64,000 nt of DNA, taken from Conexibacter sp. S30A1 (GTDB lineage Bacteria; Actinomycetota; Thermoleophilia; Solirubrobacterales; Solirubrobacteraceae). The notes beneath the pieces are model-generated. The model was not told the origin of the DNA. It saw nothing but the letters and a program-made list of their open reading frames with translations, and searched no databases. Made by a program: the position numbers and the translations under genes. Location: assembly GCF_023330665.1 (NCBI RefSeq), contig NZ_CP097127.1, positions 868,001 through 932,000 on the forward strand, written 5' to 3'. Positions 50,989 through 60,338 of this stretch are shown here, piece by piece. Every line of letters begins with the position of its first letter. Within the stretch, counting starts at the first letter, position 1.

Positions 50989-53712
50989 CTATCCAGCAGC
51001 GTCCGGTGGCTCGGGCTCAGAGCTCGGTCCGGCCTCAGCGGTCGGGACGGCTCTGACATTCCGGTCAGGCTGCGGCTGAGCTTCGCGTGCATCCTCACGC
51101 GTTCCTACGCGTGCCTGGCCGCCGGTGTCCGCGAGCGCCACCAGGATCCTTGGAACGTCGGCCTCGCTGATCAGAACCTGCCGCGGCTTGGACCCCTCGT
51201 AGCCTGAAATGATCCCGCGCCGTTCGAGCATGTCGATCAACCGGCCGGCGCGCGTGTAGCCGAGGCGCAGCCGCCGCTGCAGCATCGAGGTCGACGCCGT
51301 GCCCATCGAGGCCACCAGGCCGATCGCCTCCTCAAGCAAGGGATCCTCGTCCGGGTCGAAGCCATCATCCTGACCCGAGCCTGCACCCTCGTCGCCCGAG
51401 GCCTCAACCTCCTCCAGCAGCTCCTCCCGCAGCTCCGGCTCACCTTGGCGCCGCCAGGCCTCGGTCAGCTCCGCGATCTGCTCCTCGTCGATGTAGGCAC
51501 CCTGGATGCGTTGCAGCTTGTTGGTGCCAACCGGCGAGAACAGCATGTCACCCTGGCCGAGCAGCGACTCGGCGCCGTTTTGGTCGAGGATCACGCGCGA
51601 GTCGGTCTGGCTGGAAACCGCGAAGGCGATTCGTGAGGGCACGTTTGCCTTGATCATGCCGGTGATGACGTCTACCCGCGGCGACTGGGTGGCAAGCACC
51701 AGATGGATGCCGACCGCCCGTGCCTTCTGCGCCAGGCGAATGATCGAGTCCTCGACATCGGCGGGGGCGACCATCATCAGGTCGGCAAGCTCGTCGATCA
51801 CGCAGAGGATGTAGGGCAGCGGCTGCTGCCCGCGGGCCTCGAGCACGCGGTTGAGCTCCGGCAGCGAGCGCGTGCGCGCCAGCGACATCGTCCCGTAGCG
51901 CTGCTCCATTTCGCGCACCAGGTTCTGCAGCGCGTTGGCCGCCATCTTGGGGTTGGTGATGACCGGCGTCAACAGGTGCGGGATCGACTCGTAGTGGTTG
52001 AGCTCGACCTGCTTGGGGTCGACCAGCACCAGGCGCACCTCGTGCGGGGTCGCGCGCAACAGGACCGAGGAGAGCATCGCGTTGACGCAGGCTGACTTGC
52101 CGGCCCCGGTCGTACCGGCGACCAACAGGTGCGGCATCTTGGCGAGGTCAGCGCCAACCGCTCGCCCGCCGATGTCCTTGCCCAGCCAGACGGTCAGCGG
52201 CGACCAGTCGGGCGGAGGCTCTTGGAATACATCGCCCAGGTGCACGATGCGCCGCCGCTGATTTGGCACCTCCACGCCGACGGCCGTCTTGCCAGGGATC
52301 GGGGCAAGGATGCGGATGTCGATCGCGGCCAGGGCGTAGGCGAGATCATCCTTCAGGCCCGCCACCTTGGACATCTTCGTACCGGGTGCAAGCCGGATCT
52401 CGTAGCGGGTGATGTGCGGGCCGCTCACCTGGCCGACAACCTTGGCCTCGATACCGAAGTGCCCGAGCGCCTCGACCAGCGCCTTGGCGGTCTGCGCCTG
52501 CCCGGTCGTGTCTGGCTTGGCCGCCTCGCCCGTGGAGCGCACCAGAAAGCGCGCCTGCGGAACGCGCCAGACGAAGCTCGGGTCATCCGTCACCGACGCC
52601 CGGTAACGCCCCGCGGGGGTGAGCTCGCTGGGGTCCACCGTGCGCGGTGGTCCGGCGCCGGCACCGTCGGTGACGCCTTCCTCCTCAGGCTCCGCACCTG
52701 TCTCATAGGGGATCGCGTCCAGCTCGCGCGTGTCGCCCTCGCCGTGGTCGAAGTGCACGAACTGCTCAAACTCGGCGGGTTCCTGAGGGGCGAGCGCCTC
52801 GAGCTCCGCAGCGGCCTCCCCGCCCCCGTGGAAGCTGCGCTGACCATCGATGTCCTCATAGATGCCAAGCGGCGCGGTCCCCGCTTGGTTCGCCCGCACG
52901 ATCAGGTCATGCAGACCGTCCTCGGGCACGACCAGCGGCGCCTGGGCACCGTCCTCATCGTCCTGCCCGCCGTGGCGCAGGCGCGCAGCCCGGAGCTCGG
53001 CCCGGCGCGTCGCGCTGCCGATCGAGCGACCGCGATGCAGCATCAACGCATGCCGGTGGCTCCAGTTCAACACCGACGCGAAGGTGGCGCCGCTCAGCAG
53101 AATCGCTCCGGCCAAAAGCAGGAAGACCGCGAGGATGTCAGCGCCGGCGCTCGAGAGCAGGTTTCCGGCGACGTAGTACTCGGCCGCGCCGAGCAACCCG
53201 CCGCGCGTCTGCACCACGGCGCCGGTCCAGAACCCGTGCGCCGGCATCGCACCGGGACCGAAGAGACCTGCGGCGAACGCCAGCGCCAGCGCCGCCAGCA
53301 GACAGAGCGAACCGCTGCGCAGCGGGCGCGAGGCCGGCGCGAGCTCGACATCGCGGGCCAGCACGCGCACACCGGCCAGCACCAGGCCGATCGGCGCCAG
53401 ATAGGCGAGCCTTCCCCCGAGCAGCTCCAGCGCCTTCATCACGCCGTGACCAAGTGCACCGCCCGCCCAACCTCCGTAGGCGACCCCACCCAGAAAGATC
53501 CCGACCGCAACCAGCGCCAGCGCCAGCACGTCGATCTGCGCCGGCTCGAGGTCACGCAGGCGCCGCAGGCCGGGCCGGCTCGCCACCAGCGAGCGTCGCG
53601 CGCGGGTCGGCGGCGCGCTTCGCCTACCGCTGCTGGCCCGCTGGCCAGCAGCGGTCCTGCCGCGCTTGGCGGGCTGCTTGCTTTTGCGCTTGACGGTCCG
53701 GGCGGCAGCCAT
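50989..53712 (-). CDS. ftsK: DNA translocase FtsK/SpoIIIE
   Basis: A 907-residue protein. The basic N-terminus is followed by four spans (about 65-215), a charged linker (about 230-390), then the motor. Motor motifs are 'HLLVAGTTGAGKSACVNAM' (Walker A) and 'YILCVIDELADLMM' (Walker B). The gamma winged helix that reads polar DNA motifs is at 'LGYTRAGRLIDMLERRGII'. A Pro/Glu/Ala-rich tail follows gamma. It pumps chromosomal DNA during division. It heads the rodZ-cinA-recA block. Confidence 0.95.
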   Translation of the reverse strand: MAAARTVKRKSKQPAKRGRTAAGQRASSGRRSAPPTRARRSLVASRPGLRRLRDLEPAQIDVLALALVAVGIFLGGVAYGGWAGGALGHGVMKALELLGGRLAYLAPIGLVLAGVRVLARDVELAPASRPLRSGSLCLLAALALAFAAGLFGPGAMPAHGFWTGAVVQTRGGLLGAAEYYVAGNLLSSAGADILAVFLLLAGAILLSGATFASVLNWSHRHALMLHRGRSIGSATRRAELRAARLRHGGQDDEDGAQAPLVVPEDGLHDLIVRANQAGTAPLGIYEDIDGQRSFHGGGEAAAELEALAPQEPAEFEQFVHFDHGEGDTRELDAIPYETGAEPEEEGVTDGAGAGPPRTVDPSELTPAGRYRASVTDDPSFVWRVPQARFLVRSTGEAAKPDTTGQAQTAKALVEALGHFGIEAKVVGQVSGPHITRYEIRLAPGTKMSKVAGLKDDLAYALAAIDIRILAPIPGKTAVGVEVPNQRRRIVHLGDVFQEPPPDWSPLTVWLGKDIGGRAVGADLAKMPHLLVAGTTGAGKSACVNAMLSSVLLRATPHEVRLVLVDPKQVELNHYESIPHLLTPVITNPKMAANALQNLVREMEQRYGTMSLARTRSLPELNRVLEARGQQPLPYILCVIDELADLMMVAPADVEDSIIRLAQKARAVGIHLVLATQSPRVDVITGMIKANVPSRIAFAVSSQTDSRVILDQNGAESLLGQGDMLFSPVGTNKLQRIQGAYIDEEQIAELTEAWRRQGEPELREELLEEVEASGDEGAGSGQDDGFDPDEDPLLEEAIGLVASMGTASTSMLQRRLRLGYTRAGRLIDMLERRGIISGYEGSKPRQVLISEADVPRILVALADTGGQARVGTREDAREAQPQPDRNVRAVPTAEAGPSSEPEPPDAAG

Positions 53713-53773
53713 GATCTGGAACGTGCATTACTTCGCCTCCGGCCGCCCAACCCCTGCCTGCGAGACTGCGGCG

Positions 53774-54322
53774 ATGGATCCCTGCGCAGCGATCCTGGCC
53801 GGTGGAGCCGGCAGCCGGATCGGCGGCGACAAGGCGCTCGTGGCGCTCGCCGGCAGACCCTTGATCGCATATCCGCTGGCGGCCGCCGAGCATGCCGGGC
53901 TCACGCGCGTCGTGGTCGCAAAGGCAGACACGCGTTTGCCCCCGCTGCCGGCGACCGTAGCGGTGCTGCGCGAGCCGGATGAGCCACGCCATCCGCTGCT
54001 TGGCGTGCTCACCGCGCTCGCTGCGTTTCCGGCGGTGATAGCGATCCCCTGCGACATGCCCTTCATCGACGACGATGCGCTCAGCGAGCTTGCGGCGATG
54101 CCGCAGCAGCTCGCCACCCTATACGCCGGGGAGCCCTTCCCCTCGCTCTACCGGCGCGGCGCCCTGCCGGCTCTGCGCGCCGCCGTGGCGTCCAATCGGT
54201 CGCTGCGGTCGGTGCACGCGCACTCCGCCTGGGCGCGGGCCAGCGACCCTGCGGGACTGACGTTCAGCGTCAACACGCTCGAGGATCTGGCCGCGGCGGC
54301 GCAGCGGCTCAGTCGCCGTTGA
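53774..54322 (+). CDS. mobA: Molybdenum cofactor guanylyltransferase MobA
   Basis: A 182-residue nucleotidyltransferase. The GTP loop is 'AILAGGAGSRIGGDKALV', the metal-binding Asp is in 'PCDMPFIDDDAL', and 'FSVNTLEDL' is near the end. It links GMP to molybdopterin to make the bis-MGD cofactor of formate dehydrogenases and relatives. fdhD is encoded 1.4 kb downstream. The first Met with homology is used. It diverges from ftsK. Confidence 0.88.
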   Translation: MDPCAAILAGGAGSRIGGDKALVALAGRPLIAYPLAAAEHAGLTRVVVAKADTRLPPLPATVAVLREPDEPRHPLLGVLTALAAFPAVIAIPCDMPFIDDDALSELAAMPQQLATLYAGEPFPSLYRRGALPALRAAVASNRSLRSVHAHSAWARASDPAGLTFSVNTLEDLAAAAQRLSRR

Positions 54323-54521
54323 CCCGCTGCGCGGCAGCCAGAAACTCATCGCTTGAGGCACCGGCCACACCCGCGACCCAGCAGGCCAGCGGCGCGGCCG
54401 TCCGCTCGGAGCTGTGCGCGGCGATGCCCGCGAGCGCCAGCAGCTGCTCGATCTGCTCCGCACCGGGCGGCTCGACCCCGAGTTGCGCGGCGAACGTCGC
54501 GATCCATTCGTCACGTTGCAT
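54309..54521 (-). CDS. Small conserved protein (DUF6457-like), mobA-associated
   Basis: A 70-residue helical protein starting 'MQRDEWIATFAAQLG' with the central 'LLALAGIAAHSSERTAAPLA' stretch. I recognise this as a small actinobacterial domain often near molybdopterin genes. Function is unknown. It lies convergently with mobA, overlapping its end by 14 bases. A GTG 18 bases upstream is an alternative start. Confidence 0.6.
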   Translation of the reverse strand: MQRDEWIATFAAQLGVEPPGAEQIEQLLALAGIAAHSSERTAAPLACWVAGVAGASSDEFLAAAQRVNGD

Positions 54522-54585
54522 CGAACGGAGGATACTCACGCGTCACTACAATCGGCCGCGCGGGACCGGTCCGCTGCGCCTAGCC

Positions 54586-55548
54586 ATGTCCACCACCGAA
54601 GCCCCGAACACGAGCGCCTCAACCGGCCCTGATCCAGGCCCACGCGCGCGTGAGCGCGCGTCGGTCGTGGACGGCGAGATCACGGCGACCGTGCGGCTGG
54701 TCAGGCTGCTGATCACCGGCCTGATCCTCGCGGCCGTGATCGCCGGCGTGATCCGCGGCGTGAGCACCTCGGCGTCCGGCAAGGCGGCCATCGTCGACGG
54801 CCTCCTGCTCACGGAGGCCGGCCTGGCCACGATCCTGATCCTGCTGGGTAGCCTGGTCGAGGGCTTCGGCTTCGGCCTGTCGCTGGGCACGCAATGGCCT
54901 TACACACGCAACATCCTGGTGCTTTTGATCGAGGGCGATCCGGAGGCCGCACACCGGATCGTCGCGACGCTCGTGGGCCTCATCGCGGTGGCGCTGGTGG
55001 TGCTCGCCCCCGGCTCGGCGACGATCAGCGGACTGGTGTTGATCGCCCTCACGGCATTGCTCGGGATCGGCACGCTGCACGTGCTGGCGGGCCGGCTGCC
55101 GTCAGTTGTGCACGGCGTCCATGGCCTGCTGGCCTACGGTGTGCTGCTCAGTTACCTGACGGCACTGCTGATCCCCGGCGTGCACTTCTGGTCGTTTCTG
55201 GGCAGCACGGTCCCGCTGCACGCGCTGCTTTTGACGGTCTTCCTCGGCGGCATGACAACCGGGCAGCGCGGTTTTGGCAAGGCGATCGGCGCGTTTGACT
55301 GGCCGCGACGCTCGCCGCAGCTGGTGATGCTCATCCACCTGCTCTCGGCGCTGGCGGTGGTCGCCACGCTGGCTTCGCTGATGCCGCATTACCCGGTGGC
55401 GCTGTACATCGCGGTCGGACAGATCTCGGTTGGCTTCCTGCTCTTCCAGGCGGTCAACCTGCGACCCAAGACCCCCGGGATCCTCGTGGCCTTGCACCAG
55501 CTGGTGGCGCTCTCGATCGCGGTGGCGGTTGTCGCGGCGGTCCATTAG
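54586..55548 (+). CDS. Polytopic membrane protein, possibly CtaA/COX15-like
   Basis: A 320-residue protein with a 30-residue polar head and about eight spans. His residues at helix starts ('AAHRIVATLVGL', 'VVHGVHGLLAYG', 'LIHLLSALAVV', 'LHQLVALSIAV') recall the paired heme-ligand histidines of heme A synthase. The spacing and the missing EXXHR make this only a guess. No other motif is seen. It is followed by a strong hairpin, then fdhD. Confidence 0.5.
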   Translation: MSTTEAPNTSASTGPDPGPRARERASVVDGEITATVRLVRLLITGLILAAVIAGVIRGVSTSASGKAAIVDGLLLTEAGLATILILLGSLVEGFGFGLSLGTQWPYTRNILVLLIEGDPEAAHRIVATLVGLIAVALVVLAPGSATISGLVLIALTALLGIGTLHVLAGRLPSVVHGVHGLLAYGVLLSYLTALLIPGVHFWSFLGSTVPLHALLLTVFLGGMTTGQRGFGKAIGAFDWPRRSPQLVMLIHLLSALAVVATLASLMPHYPVALYIAVGQISVGFLLFQAVNLRPKTPGILVALHQLVALSIAVAVVAAVH

Positions 55549-55587
55549 ACGATCGCCGCCGGCGGAGCCCTCACCGCCTTCGCGTTC

Positions 55588-55629
55588 TTTGTGAGCCCGA
55601 CCACCGGATCGGGTGGTCTGGTTCACAAA
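55588..55629 (+). terminator. Long imperfect hairpin upstream of fdhD
   Basis: Two 18-base arms (55588-55605 and 55612-55629) pair in 17 of 18 positions, one of them G-U, around a six-base loop GGATCG. It lies 40 bases after the upstream membrane-protein gene and 65 before the fdhD start. Most likely a terminator, but no T-run follows, so an RNA control element or protein-binding site is possible. Confidence 0.6.
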
Positions 55630-55693
55630 CTTCGCTGCGGGCGCCTGGCGCGATGCGCACCGGGTAGACGCGTGCGGCGCTGCACTAACGTTT

Positions 55694-56521
55694 ATGCGTA
55701 TGGCAGCCGGTGCAATCACCCCCGGGTCGCTCACCACGGTCGTCCACGATCGCGGCCGCGACAGTGTGGCGGTGGAGGAACCGCTGGAGATTCGCGTCGA
55801 CGGCGAGCCGCTCGCGGTGACGATGCGCACTCCGGGTAACGACGAGGAGCTCGCGCTCGGCTTTCTCTACGGCGAGGGCCTGATCGACAGACCGCACAAC
55901 GTGGGCCTCACCGACGATCTGGCCAGCAACACCGTCGTCGTCGCCGGGCCGCTGCGCCACCAACCCGCCGCCCGCAACTTCTACACCAGCTCGTCCTGCG
56001 GCGTCTGCGGCAAGGGCGCAATCGCGGAGGTCACGGTCAGCTGCGCCGTGCTGCCCGCCTGGCGGGCCACGCCGCTCGAGCGGGAGCTGCTGGCCGACCT
56101 GCCCAACCGCCTGGTGCAGCCCGGTTTTGCCCGCACGGGTGCGCTGCACGCGACTGGCCTGTTCGACGCGAGCGGCCGGCTGCTCTGTGTGCGCGAGGAT
56201 GTTGGCCGTCACAACGCCATGGACAAGGTGATCGGCTGGGCGCTGCGTGCCGGCCTGCTGCCGCTGCACGAGCACCTGCTGTGTGTCAGCGGCCGGCTCT
56301 CCTTTGAGCTTGTGCAGAAGGCTGCTGTGGCCGGCGCGCCGGTGCTGGTCGGGGTCGGGGCGCCCACGTCGCTGGCGGTGGAGCTCGCCCGCGACCGGCA
56401 GCTCACGCTGTGCGGCTTCGCGCGCGAGGGGCACGTGAACGTCTACACCGGTGGCGAAAGAGTCAAAGCATCAGTAAAGAATCCTGAAGAGTCTTTACCA
56501 TCCGTCGGCTCGCGCGCATAA
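55694..56521 (+). CDS. fdhD: Sulfur carrier protein FdhD
   Basis: About 275 residues. The persulfide-carrying CxxC is in 'TSSSCGVCGKGA' and the bis-MGD site includes 'VREDVGRHNAMDKVIG' and 'SGRLSFELVQKAA'. FdhD passes sulfur from a cysteine desulfurase to the molybdenum cofactor of formate dehydrogenase. No formate dehydrogenase gene is in the window. The ATG at 55694 (or 55700) has no ribosome binding site. Confidence 0.92.
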   Translation: MRMAAGAITPGSLTTVVHDRGRDSVAVEEPLEIRVDGEPLAVTMRTPGNDEELALGFLYGEGLIDRPHNVGLTDDLASNTVVVAGPLRHQPAARNFYTSSSCGVCGKGAIAEVTVSCAVLPAWRATPLERELLADLPNRLVQPGFARTGALHATGLFDASGRLLCVREDVGRHNAMDKVIGWALRAGLLPLHEHLLCVSGRLSFELVQKAAVAGAPVLVGVGAPTSLAVELARDRQLTLCGFAREGHVNVYTGGERVKASVKNPEESLPSVGSRA

Positions 56522-56534
56522 CATCTGCAGCGAA

Positions 56535-57230
56535 ATGGGCGCAGCCACCGATTTTGATCGTCCGGCCAGAGTGCTCGTCGTCGAGGACGACGATGCGATC
56601 TCGCAGGTGCTGCAGCGCTCGCTGCGCATGGAGGGCTACGACGTGCGCCTTGCGGGCGACGGCCTGGCGGCGCTCGATGAAGCCCACTCGTTTCTGCCGG
56701 ACCTGGTGATCCTCGACCTCGGTCTGCCCAAGCTCGACGGGCTCGAGGTTGCTAAGACGCTGCGTGAGGCCGACGACGTGCCGATCCTGATGCTGACCGC
56801 CCGTGACGCGGTCGAGTCACGGGTCGAGGGACTGGACGCCGGCGCCGATGACTATCTGGTCAAGCCCTTCGAGCGCCAGGAGCTTTTGGCGCGGCTGCGG
56901 GCGCTGCTGCGCCGCCGCCCACCGCGTGGGCAGGCGTCGATCACGGTCGGCGACCTGCGGCTCAACCCGGACACGCACGAGGTGCTGCGCGGCGAGCGCG
57001 CGCTTGATCTCACCCAGCGCGAGTTCGAGCTGCTCGAGTACCTGATGCGCAACGAACGGATCGTCGTCTCACGCCAGCGGTTGCTGGACGAGGTCTGGGG
57101 GTATGACCCGTTTTCGATGACGAACACGATCGAGGTGTTCGTTTCCAATCTGCGGCGTAAATTGGAGGCTGGTGGCGAACCTCGGCTCCTACATACGATC
57201 CGCGGCGCGGGCTACGTTCTTCGCGTATAG
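56535..57230 (+). CDS. OmpR-family response regulator
   Basis: A 231-residue protein. The receiver domain has the phospho-acceptor Asp in 'LVILDLGLPKLDGL', acidic 'VVEDDDAI' and Lys in 'YLVKPFERQEL'. The winged-helix output has 'LDLTQREFELLEYLM' and 'VFVSNLRRKL'. It closely resembles MprA/TrcR-type regulators. It overlaps the kinase gene by 59 bases. Confidence 0.93.
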   Translation: MGAATDFDRPARVLVVEDDDAISQVLQRSLRMEGYDVRLAGDGLAALDEAHSFLPDLVILDLGLPKLDGLEVAKTLREADDVPILMLTARDAVESRVEGLDAGADDYLVKPFERQELLARLRALLRRRPPRGQASITVGDLRLNPDTHEVLRGERALDLTQREFELLEYLMRNERIVVSRQRLLDEVWGYDPFSMTNTIEVFVSNLRRKLEAGGEPRLLHTIRGAGYVLRV

Positions 57231-58716
57231 GCGCGTTCCGGTTCGCTGGCGGCTGAGCGGCGGCTCGGCTGCGCTCACGTTCGTCATCCTGGCCGGGGTC
57301 GCCGGCGTGACCGACGTGCTCACCAATGCCCACATGAGCAGCGCCTTCACGCAGCAGTTGCAGGGCGCCGCCCAGCAATTCTCCACCGAGATCCTGCCGG
57401 TGCGCACCGCCGGGTCGCCGACGGGCGTTGATTGCAACGCTGCGATCACGCAGTTCGGCCAGGACTCAAAGGCCGAGATCCGCCTCTTCACTCGCGGGGG
57501 CAGGCTGCTGTGCTCCTCACAGCTGAGTGCGACCCTCGAGCCGGTCAACTCGCCCCGTTTCGCTGCGCCTCGGCACGGCAACGCAAGCTACGTCGAGGAT
57601 GGCTTTCACGTCGACACCCAGCTCGTGCCGATCAAGCCACGGGGTCGCGCCCTGATGCTGTACGCCGAGCCGCTCTCAAACCTCACCGAGACCGTCGGTG
57701 AGGTGCGCGTCTATCTCACGGGCGGGGTTGTGGTCGGCACGCTGCTGGCGCTGCTCGCAGGGCTACTGGTCGCCGAGCGTGCGATGCGACCGGTCGTCGA
57801 GCTGACCGAAACCGCGCGTGAGATTGAACGCACACGCGACCCGACACTGCGCATTCCCCTGCCCGAGGCTGAGGACGAGGTCGCGGATCTCGCACGCACG
57901 CTGGAGTCGATGCTCGGCGCGCTCGATGCCGCCCGCAACGAGAGCGAGACGGCGCTGCGACGCCAGCGCGAGTTCGTCGCCGACGCCTCGCACGAGCTGC
58001 GCACCCCACTGACCAGTGTGCTCGCCAACCTCGAGCTGCTGGCGGACGAGCTCGAAGGTGAGCAGGCCGACTCCGCCAAGTCGGCGCTGCGCTCCACCCG
58101 CAGGATGCGCCGGCTGGTGGCCGACCTGCTGCTGCTGGCGCGCGCTGACGTCGGCCGTCAACAGCCGCGCCGTCTCACCGACCTCGCCGCGCACCTGACC
58201 GACGCCGCGGCGGAGCTCGGTGCCGGCAGGGAGGATCACGAGATCACCATCGACCCCAAACCGGCACCGGTTGACGGGCTCGGCGATGACCTCCACCGGC
58301 TGATCCTGAACCTGCTCGAGAACGCGCTCAGCCACACGCCGCCGGGCACCCACATCAGGGCATCCAGCGGCATTCGGGATGGACTGCCGGTGCTGGTCGT
58401 CGAGGACGACGGCCCTGGCATCGATCCGCGGCTGCAGCGCCGCGTGTTCGAGCGCTTCGTCCGCGGCGGCGGTGACACCGGCTCGCGCGGTACCGGCCTT
58501 GGTCTGGCGATCGTCGACGCGGTCGCAAGCGCCCACGGCGCAAGCGTGCACATGACCTCCCTGCCGCAGCTTCAAGGCACCCGCTTCGAGGTCGTCTTCC
58601 CGGCCAGCACCTCAAGCGATGGCGATGCGGAGCTGCCGGCGACGGCGGAGTTCGAGGTGTCTCAGACCTCGACGACGACCGGCAGAACCATCGGGCGGCG
58701 GCGCAGCCGGTCGTAG
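57172..58716 (+). CDS. Membrane sensor histidine kinase
   Basis: A 514-residue protein. Span 1 (about 30-50), an extracytoplasmic sensor of about 130 residues with two Cys ('VDCNAA', 'LLCSSQ'), span 2 (about 182-202), HAMP, then HisKA with the phospho-accepting His in 'DASHELRTPLTS'. The ATP domain has 'NLLENALSHTPPG', 'VEDDGPGID' and 'GTGLGLAIV'. The GTG at 57172 lies within the regulator gene behind GGAGG. The stimulus is unknown. The last 55 bases overlap rnj tail to tail. Confidence 0.92.
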   Translation: MANLGSYIRSAARATFFAYRRVPVRWRLSGGSAALTFVILAGVAGVTDVLTNAHMSSAFTQQLQGAAQQFSTEILPVRTAGSPTGVDCNAAITQFGQDSKAEIRLFTRGGRLLCSSQLSATLEPVNSPRFAAPRHGNASYVEDGFHVDTQLVPIKPRGRALMLYAEPLSNLTETVGEVRVYLTGGVVVGTLLALLAGLLVAERAMRPVVELTETAREIERTRDPTLRIPLPEAEDEVADLARTLESMLGALDAARNESETALRRQREFVADASHELRTPLTSVLANLELLADELEGEQADSAKSALRSTRRMRRLVADLLLLARADVGRQQPRRLTDLAAHLTDAAAELGAGREDHEITIDPKPAPVDGLGDDLHRLILNLLENALSHTPPGTHIRASSGIRDGLPVLVVEDDGPGIDPRLQRRVFERFVRGGGDTGSRGTGLGLAIVDAVASAHGASVHMTSLPQLQGTRFEVVFPASTSSDGDAELPATAEFEVSQTSTTTGRTIGRRRSRS

Positions 58717-60338
58717 ACGAGCGCCGCGAGGTCGTCGTGCAGCTCCTCCTGGAGCAGGTCGACCTCGTGGATCCCGTCTGCATGGGCGCGAGCCAGTGAT
58801 CGCTCCACCTCGTCGCGGATCTCCTGACGCAGCCCCTCCGCCGCCTCGACGAACGGCACGCCGCGGAAGATCACCTCGGTGTCGGCCACCGGTGCGCCCT
58901 GGTCCTCGGAGATGGTCGCCACGACGATGAAGATCCCGTCGGCCGACAGCATCCTGCGGTCGCGCAGCGCCACATCGGCCGGATCGCCGATGTCAACTCC
59001 GTCGACGAAGATCATGCCCGACTGTTCCGGCGTGCCGAAGCGGGCGCCGTGTGCGTCGATCTCGAGCGGCAGGCCGTTGTTGCCACGAAAGATCCGCTCG
59101 GCGTCAATGCCCACCGCCTCCGCCAGCTGAGCGTGGAGGTGGATGCGTTTGTGGTCGCCGTGAACCGGCAGCACGTAACGCGGTTTGACGAGGTTCAGCA
59201 TCAGCTTGATCTCCTCCGCGTAGCCGTGCCCGGAGGCGTGTATCTGGGCATCTGCCGTGGTCACGACGTCACAGCCGATGTGGTAGAGGCGGTCGATCGT
59301 CTCATTGACGGCTCGCTCGTTCCCGGGGATCGGGGTTGCCGAGAAGACGACCGTGTCGCCCGCGCGCAGCTTGATCTGGCGATGGTCATTGTGCGCCATC
59401 CGCCGTAGCGCCGAAAGCGGCTCGCCCTGCGAGCCGGTGGAGATCACGGCCACCCGGTCCTCCGGCCAGTTCTCGACCTCCTGGGGCTGGATGAGGATCC
59501 CGTCGGGAACATCGATGTGGCCCAGCGAACGGCCGATGCCGACGTTCTTGCGCATCGAGCGGCCCACCAGCGCGACCTTGCGATCCAGGGCCGCAGCGGC
59601 GTCGATGACCTGCTGGACGCGGTGGATATTCGAGGCGAAGCTCGTGACCACGATCCTGCCCTGCGCGCGCGCAAAGACCTCCTCGAGGTGCGGGCCGACG
59701 ACGCGCTCGGAGAGCGAGTGACCGGGGCGGTCGGCATTGGTCGAGTCTCCGCAGAGCAGCAGCACGCCGTCGCGCCCGAGCTCGGCCAGCCGCTGCACGT
59801 CAGCGGGCTCGCCGTCGACCGGAGTCTGGTCGAACTTGTAGTCGCCGGTGATCAGGATGGTGCCGAGGTCGCAGGTGAGGGCAACCGCGCGCGTGCCCGG
59901 AATCGAGTGCGTCATGTGGATCAACTCGATGTCAAAGGCCCCCGCGGCGATCTCGTCACCCGCCGGCGCCTCGATCAGCTCGACGTCGCGCAGCTTGTGC
60001 TCGTCGAGCTTCGAACGTGCCATGGCGATCGTGAGCCGCGAGCCGTAGACGGGCGGTAGCTCGCCATAGCGCGACAGGTCGCGCAGCACCCATGGCAGGG
60101 CGCCGAGGTGATCCTCGTGACCATGGGTGATCACGATCGCCTCGATCTCATCGACGCGCTCGCGCAGGTAGGAGAAGTCGGGCAGCACGAGATCGATGCC
60201 GAGCATCTCGGCGGTGGGGAAGCGCAGCCCGACATCAACCACCACGAGTGACCCGTCGTACTCGAGGACCATCATGTTCTTGCCGATCTCCCCCAGCCCG
60301 CCCAGCGGCAGAACCCGGAGCGTCTCCGCCGCGCTCAT
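58662..60338 (-). CDS. rnj: Ribonuclease J
   Basis: A 558-residue metallo-beta-lactamase/beta-CASP nuclease. The metal site is 'VITHGHEDHLGALPW', with 'MTHSIPGT', 'ITGDYKFDQTPV' and 'VHGDHKRIHLHA' as further ligands; 'STGSQGEPLSAL' is the beta-CASP motif. The C-terminal dimerisation domain is present. RNase J is a 5'-3' exonuclease and endonuclease. The start overlaps the dapA stop, a linkage conserved in actinobacteria. Confidence 0.95.
   Translation of the reverse strand: MSAAETLRVLPLGGLGEIGKNMMVLEYDGSLVVVDVGLRFPTAEMLGIDLVLPDFSYLRERVDEIEAIVITHGHEDHLGALPWVLRDLSRYGELPPVYGSRLTIAMARSKLDEHKLRDVELIEAPAGDEIAAGAFDIELIHMTHSIPGTRAVALTCDLGTILITGDYKFDQTPVDGEPADVQRLAELGRDGVLLLCGDSTNADRPGHSLSERVVGPHLEEVFARAQGRIVVTSFASNIHRVQQVIDAAAALDRKVALVGRSMRKNVGIGRSLGHIDVPDGILIQPQEVENWPEDRVAVISTGSQGEPLSALRRMAHNDHRQIKLRAGDTVVFSATPIPGNERAVNETIDRLYHIGCDVVTTADAQIHASGHGYAEEIKLMLNLVKPRYVLPVHGDHKRIHLHAQLAEAVGIDAERIFRGNNGLPLEIDAHGARFGTPEQSGMIFVDGVDIGDPADVALRDRRMLSADGIFIVVATISEDQGAPVADTEVIFRGVPFVEAAEGLRQEIRDEVERSLARAHADGIHEVDLLQEELHDDLAALVYDRLRRRPMVLPVVVEV

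Noticed and set aside
52129..53982. A 617-codon open frame opposite ftsK, and a 441-codon frame opposite recA (47466-48791)
   Set aside because: Both are antisense to genes with full motif sets, have Arg/His/Gln/Asp-rich compositions typical of reverse-frame reading in high-G+C DNA, and show no domain or ribosome binding site.
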